Positions 46,939 to 58,340 of a stretch of 64,000 nucleotides of DNA are shown one piece after another; position 1 is the stretch's first letter, and the number at the start of each line of letters is the position of its first letter. The stretch spans positions 230,779-294,778 of the forward strand of contig NZ_JAGQBH010000005.1 of assembly GCF_024345535.1 (NCBI RefSeq), in the 5' to 3' direction. The notes under the pieces are model-generated. The model was not told the DNA's origin. It saw only the letters and a program-made list of their open reading frames with translations, and made no database searches. The position numbers and the translations under genes are program-made. The stretch comes from Cyanobium sp. N.Huapi 1H5 (GTDB lineage: Bacteria > Cyanobacteriota > Cyanobacteriia > PCC-6307 > Cyanobiaceae).

Positions 46939-48093
46939 TCAGCCGTCGAGGGGAATCAGCCCGGCGCGGCCGGAGAGGGGCCGGACCGGAAGGCGCAGCG
47001 GAAAGCGGTCCTCCTCGAGCCAGGTGATCAGCTCGGCGCCGATCGCCTCGGCCAGCCGTGGGCTGTGGGCCGGAGCGGCGGTGACGCGGCGTCCCTCCAC
47101 CTGGATCCGGCCTGACCTGAGCCTGGCGTAGCTGACCGAACCGAGGCGGGGCCGCAGGCGGCGCGGAATGGAGACATCCAGTACCGGCGCCTCCAGGTCC
47201 TCGTCGCCGCAGGCGGCCTGGCGGGCGACCGCCTCGTTGATCAGGGGGATCGGCGCCGCCAGGCCCACCAGCAGGGCGGCGCCGTGGCCCTCGAAGAAGC
47301 AGGGCCGCAGCCATTCGGGCCGCAGGCCATGCAGATCCACGCTCACGGCCGCCACCGCCCCGGGGCTGAGGGCGTGGCCGCTGACGGAGCGCGGCACGCC
47401 GGGCTGGTGGCCGCTGCCGCTGCCCACCACCCAGCCGATGGCCCCCGCCACCAGCACCGGTGAGCCTGGCCCCAGCAGCGCCAGCCCCGGCATGGTCAGG
47501 CCGATGCTGCCGGCACCGCCGCAGCTGTGCAGGGCATTGCCGAACGGTCCCAGCACGGGGCCCCAGGGGCTGCGCAGCACCCCTTCGGCGCTGCTCACGG
47601 CCACCAGGCCGTTCTCGGTGATCCCCCGGTGCAGCAGCAGCCGGCCGGAGCCGATCCGCTCCAGATCCAGCTGGGCCTGCAGGTCCCGGCGGGGATGCAG
47701 GGCGGTGATGTCCCCGGTGGCGGCGAGGGTCAGGCTCCCGCCCCGCAGCAGCCGGTCGAGCAGGTGGGCGCCCCCCTGCCGCTGGGCTTCGCCGAGCCCA
47801 CCGCCGATGGGCAGCACCAGGTCGCCGCCACCGCCGCCGCTCTGGGCGCCGAGGGCCTCGAGCTGGGCGTCCCGGAAGCGGATCGGCGGATCGCTGGGGC
47901 CGATGTTGAGGTGCAGGCTGCCCTGATCGGTGAATTCGGCATTGGCGGCCACCACCACGTCGGTGGCCGCGTAGGCCTCCGCCAGCCCGGCCTCGGTCAC
48001 CAGCCGGCGGAAGTCGGCGGCGGCGCGCACCCGCAGCACCCCCTTGCGCTGGCGCTGGCGCAGGGCCGATTCACTCCGGGCCGGCAGGGTCAT
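46939..48093 (-). CDS. DUF39 / HcyBio-type homocysteine biosynthesis protein
   Basis: 384 residues from the ATG at 48093. The family (DUF39, homocysteine biosynthesis enzyme, sulfur incorporation) is known in methanogens and anaerobes and inferred to make homocysteine from aspartate semialdehyde. Seen: ADFRRLVTEAGLAEAYAATDVVV, FTDQGSLHLNIGPSDPPIRFRD, GNALHSCGGAGSIGLTMPGL, a conserved Cys, and the late SYARLRSGRIQVEGRRV. It begins 33 bases from the divergent gyrA start. The presence in an oxygenic host is unusual but seen in picocyanobacteria. Confidence 0.8.
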   Translation of the reverse strand: MTLPARSESALRQRQRKGVLRVRAAADFRRLVTEAGLAEAYAATDVVVAANAEFTDQGSLHLNIGPSDPPIRFRDAQLEALGAQSGGGGGDLVLPIGGGLGEAQRQGGAHLLDRLLRGGSLTLAATGDITALHPRRDLQAQLDLERIGSGRLLLHRGITENGLVAVSSAEGVLRSPWGPVLGPFGNALHSCGGAGSIGLTMPGLALLGPGSPVLVAGAIGWVVGSGSGHQPGVPRSVSGHALSPGAVAAVSVDLHGLRPEWLRPCFFEGHGAALLVGLAAPIPLINEAVARQAACGDEDLEAPVLDVSIPRRLRPRLGSVSYARLRSGRIQVEGRRVTAAPAHSPRLAEAIGAELITWLEEDRFPLRLPVRPLSGRAGLIPLDG

Positions 48094-48126
48094 CGATAGA
48101 GTGGGTTGTGCCCCATACGGTCTTGC

Positions 48127-50811
<2,685 letters not shown>

Positions 50812-50855
50812 GCCCACCGGCCCTGAGCCCACCGACGACTGAGCCCCCGGCGGGC

Positions 50856-51917
50856 TCAGCGCTGGCCCAGGGCCCAGAGCAGCAGCACCCCGTAACCGGC
50901 CAGGCTGGCCAGCTGCAGGCCCAGCTCCAGTCGTTCGATCCGGCGTTCGAGCCGGGGGCGCTGTGGGCCGCTGCCGTCGCTGGCGAGGCGATCCAGCCGG
51001 TTGGCGCACCAGATGAACTCGCAGAAGAACACCAGGGTCACCAGGTAGGAGAAGGCGTAGAGCCCATCCAGCACGGTGAGATAGGGCAGGGAGGGCAGGG
51101 AGTCGCGGTAGGCCTGCTGCATGAACACCAGGGTCAGCAGGATCACCGGCGGGATCGCCAGGCGCTCGGAGCTGAAGCCGGCCCGCAGGTTGGGGGTGAG
51201 CAGCATCACCACCATGGTGATCGTCAGGGGCAGCAGCCACTTCACCAGTGCCGCCCAGCCGATCGGGTCGTAGAGCAGCTCCATCTCCACGCCGCCGCGG
51301 CTGGGGAACAGGCGCCAGCTGCGCAGCCGGTAGCCGTTCATGTTGCTGCGGCGGCTGACGCCGGAGGCGGCGCTGTCGGCCTCCAGCCGGATCCTGGGCG
51401 GGTCAGGGATCGTGGCCGGAAAGCTGGGGTCCGGCACCAGCCGGATCTGCAGCGGCAGGGTGCCGAAGGGGTAACCCCGGTAGTCGATCTCATCGGAGTA
51501 GAAGTTGCCGTTGAAGCGGTAGTCGCGGCCCAGATCCGGCCCCAGCCGCAGCGGTCCGCTGCTGGCCTCCAGCAGCGAGTCCCAGGGCTCCACCAGGTTC
51601 TGGAAACGCACCAGCGTCAGGGGATCCACGCCGGCCACCAGCCAGCGCCCCATCACCGCCGCCGGTGCCGACAGCCGCAGCGTCCCCTCGACGCTGAAGG
51701 TCTTCTCCCGCGAGGAGAAGCGGTAGACGTTGTCCACCGCCATGGCGACGCGGATCGTCACTGCGGAGGGCGGCTCCACCGGGGGCGGCACCGCCCCCCC
51801 TGCCCCAACGGCTCTCGGCAGGACGTGACCCGGGCCCGCCAGCAGGGCCAGGATGAGGATCAGGCCCAGGCCCAGGCCGGCCAGCGTCGCCAGCCCCCGG
51901 CGAGCGAAGCCGCGCAT
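50856..51917 (-). CDS. Pentameric ligand-gated ion channel homologue (ELIC/GLIC-like)
   Basis: 353 residues. Signal peptide (1-30), then an extracellular beta domain (about 50-215) with DNVYRFSSREKTFSVEG and the Cys-loop-like YPFGTLPLQI (149-158, no flanking Cys). TM1 221-241 contains the conserved Pro (WLLPLTITMVV). TM2 begins SERL (250-253) and ends DSLPSLPYLTVLD (272-284), the loop that all Cys-loop receptors share as LPxxxYxTxxD; ELIC has nearly the same SERL and LPRLPYTTVID. TM3 280-303 and TM4 331-351 follow. Family membership is from memory of ELIC/GLIC/GABA receptor sequence; gating ligand and ion choice are unknown. Confidence 0.75.
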   Translation of the reverse strand: MRGFARRGLATLAGLGLGLILILALLAGPGHVLPRAVGAGGAVPPPVEPPSAVTIRVAMAVDNVYRFSSREKTFSVEGTLRLSAPAAVMGRWLVAGVDPLTLVRFQNLVEPWDSLLEASSGPLRLGPDLGRDYRFNGNFYSDEIDYRGYPFGTLPLQIRLVPDPSFPATIPDPPRIRLEADSAASGVSRRSNMNGYRLRSWRLFPSRGGVEMELLYDPIGWAALVKWLLPLTITMVVMLLTPNLRAGFSSERLAIPPVILLTLVFMQQAYRDSLPSLPYLTVLDGLYAFSYLVTLVFFCEFIWCANRLDRLASDGSGPQRPRLERRIERLELGLQLASLAGYGVLLLWALGQR

Positions 51918-51955
51918 GGCCGTGGTGCAGGATGAGCCCTCACCGTACCGGCGAG

Positions 51956-53188
51956 ATGGCGAGGGACGTGCTGGTGCTCGGCGGCGGTCCCGCCGCCCTC
52001 TGCATCGCGGCGGCCCTGGCGGGCGAAGGGCTGGCCGTGGCCTTGCTGGCGCCCGACGATCCGCGTGCCCCCTGGCCCAACACCTACGGCATCTGGGGGG
52101 ACGAGGTGGACGCCCTGGGCCTGGGCCATCTGCTGGAGCACCGCTGGAGCCACACGGTCAGCTACTTCGGCGCCGGTGATCCGGACCCGCAGGCGGCGGC
52201 CAACCGCCCCACCGCCCACGGCCGCGATTACGGCCTGTTCGACCGCGCCGCCCTGCAGGGGCACTGGCTGGAGGCCTGCGGACGCGGCGGGGTGGAGCTG
52301 CTCCAGGGGCTGGCCAGCGGCTGTGATGCCTCCGGGGCGTTGAGTGCGGTGGCGCTGGCCGATGGGCGCCGGCTGCAGGTGCGGCTGGTGGTGGACGCCA
52401 CCGGCCATCAACCGGTGCTGGTGCAGCGGCCCGACCGGGGCCCGGTGGCCGGCCAGTCGGCCTATGGCATCATCGGCCGCTTCTCGGCGCCGCCGGTGCA
52501 GCCCGATCAGTTCGTGCTGATGGACTACCGCGCCGACCACCTCTCGGAGGCGGAGCGGGCCGAGCCCCCCACCTTTCTCTATGCGATGGACCTGGGCGGC
52601 GGACGCTTCTTCGTCGAGGAGACGTCGCTGGCCCTGGCCCCCCCGGTGCCCTTTGAGGTGCTCCAGCAACGCCTCCACCGGCGCCTGGCCCACCGCGGCG
52701 TGGCGGTGCAGGAGGTGGAGCACGAGGAGTTCTGCCTGTTTCCGATGAACCTGCCCCTGCCGGATCTGCAGCAGCCGGTGCTGGGCTTCGGCGGGGCGGC
52801 CTCGATGGTGCACCCGGCCTCCGGCTACATGGTGGGCGCCCTGCTGCGCCGGGCCCCGGCGGTGGCGGCGGCGGTGGCGGCGGCCATGGCCGACGCCGAT
52901 GCCCCCTCGGCCCTGCTGGCCCGGGCGGGCTGGGGCGCCCTCTGGCCCCCGGCCCTGCGCAGCAAGCACGCCCTCTACCAGTTCGGGCTGGGCAAGCTGA
53001 TGGGCTTCTCTGAAGCCGAGCTGCGCCAGTTCTTCGCCAGCTTCTTCTCCTTGAGTGGCCCCCAGTGGTATGGCTTCCTGGCCAACACCCTGACGGTGCC
53101 GGAGCTGCTGGCGGCCATGCTGCGCCTGTTCGCCCTGTCCCCGTGGTCGGTGCGGGCCGGCCTGCTGCTGCAGCCGCGCCGGCCCTAG
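51956..53188 (+). CDS. crtL: Lycopene cyclase (CrtL-type beta/epsilon cyclase)
   Basis: 410 residues from the ATG at 51956 (ATG 51932 is an alternative). FAD/NAD-binding MARDVLVLGGGPAALCIAAAL; WPNTYGIWGDEVDALG; the cyclase motif FLYAMDLGGGRFFVEETSLA near residue 210; the FGGAASMVHPASGYMVGALLR end of the FAD domain. The enzyme closes the ends of lycopene to beta- or epsilon-rings for carotene and zeaxanthin. Which ring type is not decided here. Starts 38 bases after the divergent channel gene. Its stop overlaps mqo by four bases. Confidence 0.92.
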   Translation: MARDVLVLGGGPAALCIAAALAGEGLAVALLAPDDPRAPWPNTYGIWGDEVDALGLGHLLEHRWSHTVSYFGAGDPDPQAAANRPTAHGRDYGLFDRAALQGHWLEACGRGGVELLQGLASGCDASGALSAVALADGRRLQVRLVVDATGHQPVLVQRPDRGPVAGQSAYGIIGRFSAPPVQPDQFVLMDYRADHLSEAERAEPPTFLYAMDLGGGRFFVEETSLALAPPVPFEVLQQRLHRRLAHRGVAVQEVEHEEFCLFPMNLPLPDLQQPVLGFGGAASMVHPASGYMVGALLRRAPAVAAAVAAAMADADAPSALLARAGWGALWPPALRSKHALYQFGLGKLMGFSEAELRQFFASFFSLSGPQWYGFLANTLTVPELLAAMLRLFALSPWSVRAGLLLQPRRP

Positions 53189-54672
53189 GCCGGCGTCGCC
53201 AGCCCCAGCACCTCGGCGCTCTCGCTGCGGATCCGGCGGCAGAGGTCGGCGTCGCTGCGGATTGATTCGCCGTAGGAGGGCAGGATCCGCTTCAGGGTGT
53301 CCTGCCAGCCATCGGGCATTTTCTCGCGGAAGCAGGAGTGGAGGATCTCCAGGGAGATCGCCACGGCGGCCGATGCGCCGGGGGAGGCGCCCAGGACGGC
53401 CACCAGGGAGGTGTCGGCGGCGTGGACCACCTCGGTGCCGAACTGGAGCACACCGCCGCGCCGGGCATCGGCCTTGATGATCTGCACCCGCTGACCGGCC
53501 ACCGCCAGGGTCCAGTCGGAGGGGCGGGCGCTCGGGTAGAAGTCGCGCAGGGCGGCGAAGCGCTGCTCGGCGCTGGCGAACACCTGGCCGATCAGGTACT
53601 GGGTCAGGGGCAGGTTGTCCCGGGCCACCGCCAGCAGCGGCAGCAGGTTGCCGGAGCGCAGGGAGCGGGGCCAGTCGCACAGAGAGCCGCTCTTGAGGAA
53701 CTTGCTGGAGAAACCCGCGTAGGGCCCGAACAGGATCCAGTGGCGACCGTCGACGAGGCGCGTGTCGAGGTGGGGCACCGACATCGGCGGTGAGCCGGCG
53801 GCCGCCATGCCGTAGACCTTGGCGTGGTGGCGGCTGGCCACGGCGGGGTCGCCGCAGCGCAGCCAGAGGCCGCTGACCGGAAAGCCGCCGTAGCCGCGCC
53901 CCTCCGGGATCCCCGATTTCTGCAGCAGGGTGAGGGCGCCGCCGCCGGCCCCGAGAAACACGGTGCCCGAATCGATCAGCCGGGTCTCCCCCGTGGTCTG
54001 ATCGCGGGTCTCCAGGCGCCAGCCACCCTCCGGCCGCCGCCCCAGGGATTGCACCGCCGTGGAAAAGCGCGCCTCAAAGGCCCCGCCGGCCCGCAGGTGA
54101 TCCAGCAGCTGGCTGGTCAGGGCCCCGAAGTTCACGTCGGTGCCGGCGGCGATGTGGGTGGCGCCGATCGCCTGGGCGGGATCCCTTCCCTCGATCAGCA
54201 GCGGTGCCCACGCCGCCACCTGGGCGTGGTCCTCGCTGTAGGCCATCCCCCGGTAGCAGTGGTGGGCCGCCATCTGCCGGTGGCGTTCCCGCAGGTAGGC
54301 CCGCCGCTCTTCCCCCAGCACGAAGCTCATGTGGGGGACGCCCTGGATGAAGGCCCCGGGGGAGCCCAGGGCCCCGTCCCGCACCAGGTGGGTCCAGAAC
54401 TGACGCGACAGGTCGAAGGCTTCGTTGATGTCGAGCGCCTTGGCGAGGCTGATCGAGCCGTCCGCCGCCATCGGCGTGTAGTTGAGCTCGCAGTTCCCCG
54501 CATGGCCGGTGCCGGCGTTGTTCCAGGCGCTGGAACTCTCCTGGGCCTCCCGGGGGAGGCCCTCGACGAGCAGGAGGCGCAGGTCCGGCCGCAGCTGCCG
54601 CAGCAGGGTGCCCAGGGTGGCGCCCATGATCCCCGCCCCGACCAGGGTCACATCGACGGTGGTCAGGGTCAC
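53185..54672 (-). CDS. mqo: Malate:quinone oxidoreductase
   Basis: 495 residues from the GTG at 54672. MQO oxidises malate to oxaloacetate with FAD and gives electrons to quinone. VDVTLVGAGIMGATLGTLL, SSAWNNAGTGHAGNCELNYTP, AAGTDVNFGALTSQLLDHL, FLGAGGGALTLLQKSGIPEG, GYGGFPVSGLWLRC and FGPYAGFSSKFLKSG are the diagnostic segments. It lacks a malate dehydrogenase partner here. Divergent from the PAP/fibrillin gene; converges on crtL. Confidence 0.95.
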   Translation of the reverse strand: MTLTTVDVTLVGAGIMGATLGTLLRQLRPDLRLLLVEGLPREAQESSSAWNNAGTGHAGNCELNYTPMAADGSISLAKALDINEAFDLSRQFWTHLVRDGALGSPGAFIQGVPHMSFVLGEERRAYLRERHRQMAAHHCYRGMAYSEDHAQVAAWAPLLIEGRDPAQAIGATHIAAGTDVNFGALTSQLLDHLRAGGAFEARFSTAVQSLGRRPEGGWRLETRDQTTGETRLIDSGTVFLGAGGGALTLLQKSGIPEGRGYGGFPVSGLWLRCGDPAVASRHHAKVYGMAAAGSPPMSVPHLDTRLVDGRHWILFGPYAGFSSKFLKSGSLCDWPRSLRSGNLLPLLAVARDNLPLTQYLIGQVFASAEQRFAALRDFYPSARPSDWTLAVAGQRVQIIKADARRGGVLQFGTEVVHAADTSLVAVLGASPGASAAVAISLEILHSCFREKMPDGWQDTLKRILPSYGESIRSDADLCRRIRSESAEVLGLATPA

Positions 54673-54784
54673 GGGGGCTGCGGTGGGATCGGTTCGGCCA
54701 GCAGGCCGGGCGACACGGTATCCGATGGCCGTCGGCGCCTGGCAGCATGGATCCTGTTGCGCCCCCGTGCCGCGGGTGAGAGCA

Positions 54785-55396
54785 GTGACGCAGGCTCCCC
54801 CGGCCATTCCCGATGGCCCGGCCTCTGCCGCCGGCGACGCCCAGGCCTGCCGGGAAGAACTGCTGGGGTTGCTGCGGGGCGGATCCCCCGGCGCTGCAGC
54901 CCCGGCCGCCGGGCGCATCGAGGCCCTGATCGAGCGGCTGGAGCAGCTGCAGCCCGCCGATCTCACGGCCCAGGCCGACCAGCTGGCGGGGGTGTGGGAG
55001 CTGCGCTGGAGCAGCAGTTCCCTGCCCTATCTGGCGGTCAGGCCCTGGCTCGAGAATCTGCAGCTGCTCGATCCCGCCGGCGGCCGTGCCCTGAACCTGC
55101 TGCGGCCGGCCGGCCCCCTCGGGCCCCTGGCGGGGATCGCCGTGCAGGCCAGCATCGCCGTGGCTGCCGAGGCCCCCCACCAGCGGGTGTCGGTGCGCTT
55201 CGAGCGGGGCGGCTGGCTGGGGCCCAGGTTCGGGGAGCAGCGGCTGGAGCTGTTCCGGCAGGTGCGGCAGAGCTTTCCCGCCTGGCTCGATGTCACCGTG
55301 CTCGATGACGAGCTGCGGGTGAGCCGCGGCCAGAACGGCACCCTGTTCGCCCTGGTGCGGCGTCCGGACCTGGCCCTGGCGGCGTTTCTGGGATAA
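54785..55396 (+). CDS. PAP/fibrillin (plastid lipid-associated) domain protein
   Basis: 203 residues from the GTG at 54785. The fibrillin motif runs ADQLAGVWELRWSSSSLPYL near residue 70, then RPWLENLQLLDPAGGRALNLL, an internal beta sheet (ASIAVAAEAPHQRVSVRFERG), and the ending YLDDELRVSRG-type WLDVTVLDDELRVSRGQNGT. In plastids fibrillins bind lipids in plastoglobules and respond to stress. Divergent from mqo with a 112-base gap. Confidence 0.85.
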   Translation: MTQAPPAIPDGPASAAGDAQACREELLGLLRGGSPGAAAPAAGRIEALIERLEQLQPADLTAQADQLAGVWELRWSSSSLPYLAVRPWLENLQLLDPAGGRALNLLRPAGPLGPLAGIAVQASIAVAAEAPHQRVSVRFERGGWLGPRFGEQRLELFRQVRQSFPAWLDVTVLDDELRVSRGQNGTLFALVRRPDLALAAFLG

Positions 55397-55433
55397 GAGC
55401 CCCAGCCCCCTCACCAGAGCCCCTCACCCCCCA

Positions 55434-56276
55434 TCACCAGCCCCCGTCGTCCTCCCCGTCCTCGTCAGGCTCAGGCGGCCAGGCCAGGTGCACCACCACC
55501 GGCGCATGGTCGCTGGGCTGCTCGTTGCCCCGCACCCCCTTGTGGATCACGCAGCCCGTGGCGCAGGCCAGCAGCTCCTCGGAGAGATAGATGTGGTCGA
55601 TGCGCCAGCCCCTGTCCATGTCCCAGGCGCCGGTGCGGTAGTCCCACCAGCTCCAGTGGCCGGCGTCCGGCTCGAAGACGCGGAACACGTCCTCCAGGCG
55701 CTCGCCCAGGGCGTCCCTCAGGGCCTGCCGCTCCGGATCGCTGGCCATGATCCCGCCGCTGAGGCGGTCAGGGTCGTGGATGTCGCGGGCCTCCAGGGCG
55801 ATGTTGAAGTCGCCCACCATGGCCAGGGGTTCCCCCTCGGCCTCCTGGGCCTCCAGATAGCGCCGCAGGCACCCCAGCCACGCCAGCTTGTAGGGGTACT
55901 TGTCCGAGGTCAGGGCCGAGCCATTGGGCACGTAGAGGTTGAGCACCCGCACCCCTTCGATCCAGGCACTGATCACCCGTTTCTGCGCGCCCAGCTCCTC
56001 GGCCGCCGGATCGTCCGGCAGCAGCGCGGCGAAGCCCACCCGCACGTCCTCGATCGGCAGCCGGCTGAGGATGGCGACGCCGTTGTAGGCCTTCTGGCCG
56101 CTGATCACCGCCCGGTAGCCCAGGGCCTCGAAGGCGGCGTGCGGGAACAGTTCGTCCGCCACCTTGGTTTCCTGCAGGCAGAGCACGTCGGGCGCCTCGG
56201 CCTGGAGCCAGGCGCACACCTGATCAAGCCGGGTGCGCACCGAGTTGACGTTCCAGGTGGCGATCCGCAGGGCCAT
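55434..56276 (-). CDS. xth: Exodeoxyribonuclease III (AP endonuclease)
   Basis: 280 residues from the ATG at 56276. MALRIATWNVNSVRTRLDQV; DVLCLQETKVADELFP with the metal-binding Glu; YNGVAILSRLPIEDV; LNLYVPNGSALTSDKYPYKLAWL; VGDFNIALEARDIHDP; WWDYRTGAWDMDRGWRIDHIYL; the catalytic His in QPSDHAPVVV. It cuts abasic sites and 3' ends in base-excision repair. The C-terminal 12 residues are acidic. Confidence 0.95.
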   Translation of the reverse strand: MALRIATWNVNSVRTRLDQVCAWLQAEAPDVLCLQETKVADELFPHAAFEALGYRAVISGQKAYNGVAILSRLPIEDVRVGFAALLPDDPAAEELGAQKRVISAWIEGVRVLNLYVPNGSALTSDKYPYKLAWLGCLRRYLEAQEAEGEPLAMVGDFNIALEARDIHDPDRLSGGIMASDPERQALRDALGERLEDVFRVFEPDAGHWSWWDYRTGAWDMDRGWRIDHIYLSEELLACATGCVIHKGVRGNEQPSDHAPVVVHLAWPPEPDEDGEDDGGW

Positions 56277-56352
56277 GGCGACAGGACGGGGAACGGGCTG
56301 AGGGCCCTTATCATGAAGGCCTTGGTGATTCGACCCTCCGCCGGCAGGAGCC

Positions 56353-56700
56353 ATGACCCGTTCGTTCTTCCAGCAGGCCTGCGCGGCCGGCGTCGGGGCC
56401 CTCGCCCTGCTGATGGCCGGTGAGGCGCGGGCCCAGCAGGCCGGCTACGGCCAGACCCTCGGCACCAGCATCCAGGAGCGACAGCTCTACGACTACGGGC
56501 CGAGCAAATCGGGATCCGGCAGCGGTTCGATCCTCGACAGCACCAACCCGCTCGACCTGATGAACAAGCTGAAGCGCAGCACCGCCCTGGACGACGCCAC
56601 GCCCCCCAGCTCCGCCATCGATCAGGCCCTCAGGGAGTTTGACGCGAAGACGCCGAAGCCGGCGCCGTCGGGGTCGGCCGGGCAGCTGAAGGGGATCTGA
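56353..56700 (+). CDS. Exported hypothetical protein
   Basis: 115 residues. Signal peptide ending ARA (FFQQACAAGVGALALLMAGEARA); the mature part is Gly/Ser-rich with YGQTLGTSIQERQLYDYGPS and then LDLMNKLKRSTALDDATPP. I do not recognise the family. It diverges from xth and its 3' end overlaps the convergent TPR gene by 71 bases, so the two C-termini cannot both be changed freely. Confidence 0.6.
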   Translation: MTRSFFQQACAAGVGALALLMAGEARAQQAGYGQTLGTSIQERQLYDYGPSKSGSGSGSILDSTNPLDLMNKLKRSTALDDATPPSSAIDQALREFDAKTPKPAPSGSAGQLKGI

Positions 56701-57481
56701 GGGGCTCGAGGCCCCAGCTGGCCGCCAGTTTGTCGAGCCTCGGATCCGGCTTGTCGGGATCGGGGCTGCGCAGCCGTGCCTGGGCCAGGGCCTCCTGGGC
56801 CCCCTTGGTGTCGCCCTGGTCGTGGCGCAGCATGGCCAGACCCAGCAGGGGGCGCTGGTCCTGGGGGAACAGGTTGGCCAGCTGCAGGTAGGTGGCCGCC
56901 GCCGTCGCCGCCTGGTTGCGTTTGAGCTGCAGCTCCGCCAGCAGCAGGCCGATGCCGAGGGCCTCGGGCCTCACGTCGGGTTTGATCGCCATCCCGTAGG
57001 CCGCCTTGACGCGGGCCTCGGCGGCGGCGCCGCGCCCCTGCTCCAGGTTCAGCAGGCTGAGCAGCTGCAGGGCCTCCACCTGGGTGGGCCGCAGGTTGAG
57101 GATCTGGCGCAGCTCCCGCTCGGCGCCGCTGCGGTCACCCTGGTCGCGGCGCAGCTCGGCCAGCATCAGCCGCAGGGACCAGCGCTCGGGCTCCCGGTCG
57201 GCCATGGGCTCCAGCAGGCCGATCGCCTCCCCCTTGCGGTCCAGGGCGACGAGCAGTTCCAGCAGCCGCTGGCGGTCGGCCGGGGTGGCCTCGTCGGCGT
57301 CCAGCCGCAGCCGCAGGCGGGTGGCCTCCTTGGTGAGCAGGGTCCGCTTCGGGTCGGCGCTGGCCTGGGTGGCCGACTGGCGGTGACCCAGCCACCAGCC
57401 TCCCCCGAGGGCCAGGATCCCGACCAGGCTGATGGCCAGGAGCGACCAGAGGCCGCTCAGGCTTCGGTTCGGGGAGGGCAT
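56630..57481 (-). CDS. TPR-repeat membrane protein
   Basis: 283 residues from the ATG at 57481. One N-terminal TM helix (GLWSLLAISLVGILALGGGWWLG) anchors a periplasmic or cytoplasmic TPR solenoid: SLRLMLAELRRDQGDRSGAERELRQIL, EALQLLSLLNLEQGRGAAAE, LGIGLLLAELQLKRNQAATAA and LLGLAMLRHDQGDTKGAQEA are the repeats. It likely is a protein-protein scaffold. Resembles cyanobacterial photosystem-assembly TPR proteins only in general layout. Divergent from the 57599 gene. Confidence 0.8.
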   Translation of the reverse strand: MPSPNRSLSGLWSLLAISLVGILALGGGWWLGHRQSATQASADPKRTLLTKEATRLRLRLDADEATPADRQRLLELLVALDRKGEAIGLLEPMADREPERWSLRLMLAELRRDQGDRSGAERELRQILNLRPTQVEALQLLSLLNLEQGRGAAAEARVKAAYGMAIKPDVRPEALGIGLLLAELQLKRNQAATAAATYLQLANLFPQDQRPLLGLAMLRHDQGDTKGAQEALAQARLRSPDPDKPDPRLDKLAASWGLEPLRSPSAARPTPTAPASASSRQTP

Positions 57482-57598
57482 CCGTTGACGGTGTGGGCTC
57501 GGTGTCGCGACCGAGTCTGGCCTGGGCATCGCGCTTCCGCTGCTGCTTACATTGACCCGGGCCAGTCCAGGTACCGCCACGGGGTTTTTCCTTCCACC

Positions 57599-58339
57599 AT
57601 GCGCCAGCATCCCATTTCCCCGGTCACCGAGCCGCTCCAGTACCGGGCCATCGGAGTGGTGCGCGGCTCCTATGTGCCGGCCGATCCGGCCCAGCTCACC
57701 CGGGGCATGATCCGCACGGCCGAAGGCACCGAGATCGAAGCGGTGGTGCTCGGCCGCCTGCTCACCCTGATGCGCCGCCATCTCGACCTGGAGACCCCCC
57801 ATCTGTGGGTCGTCTACCCCCGCTCCCGGGAGGAGAACCAGCTCCACCTCCAGATGGTGGGCGTGTGGGAGCCCAGCACCCTCTCGACGCCAGGGGCGGA
57901 AGCCGCCACGAGCACAGCCGACGAGCCGGAGGCCGATGGGACCACCGCCCCCGGGCTCGAACACTCCGGCCCCACGGCCGCCGACCAGCTGCCCGAGGGC
58001 GACGACTACTTCTCGATCCGCGGCGAGCTGATCTTCACCCGCCCCGAGACCGGGGATCTGGTGATCAAGGTGCGGCAGCAGCCCCGCCCCGACGGCAACC
58101 GTCCGGTGCCGTTCAAGCTCCAGCTGCGCGGCGAGATACCCCTGGAGCACCTGCGCCATTTTGTCGCCCTCGACCTGCGGCGCCATGGCCAGCAGCTCGC
58201 CGTCGAGCGCTTCGAGGTGATCGGCCCGGTGGCCCAGCGGGGCAACCGGGGCGGCCGGGCCCGCCGACCCGGGGCTGACAAGGGCGGCCCGGCCAAACCC
58301 AAGGGCCATGGCCGGGCCGTGACCCGCCAGGGCCGCTGA
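57599..58339 (+). CDS. Conserved cyanobacterial protein of unknown function with basic Gly/Arg tail
   Basis: 246 residues from the ATG at 57599. The N-terminal domain starts LQYRAIGVVRGSYVPADPAQ and includes TEIEAVVLGRLLTLMRRHLD and LWVVYPRSREENQLHLQMVGVWEP. An acidic linker of about 45 residues precedes a beta domain (YFSIRGELIFTRPETGDLV, FKLQLRGEIP). The final 35 residues are Gly/Arg/Lys-rich, as in nucleic-acid-binding tails. Length and conservation look real; function is unknown. The next gene begins one base after its stop. Confidence 0.7.
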   Translation: MRQHPISPVTEPLQYRAIGVVRGSYVPADPAQLTRGMIRTAEGTEIEAVVLGRLLTLMRRHLDLETPHLWVVYPRSREENQLHLQMVGVWEPSTLSTPGAEAATSTADEPEADGTTAPGLEHSGPTAADQLPEGDDYFSIRGELIFTRPETGDLVIKVRQQPRPDGNRPVPFKLQLRGEIPLEHLRHFVALDLRRHGQQLAVERFEVIGPVAQRGNRGGRARRPGADKGGPAKPKGHGRAVTRQGR

Positions 58340-58340
58340 G

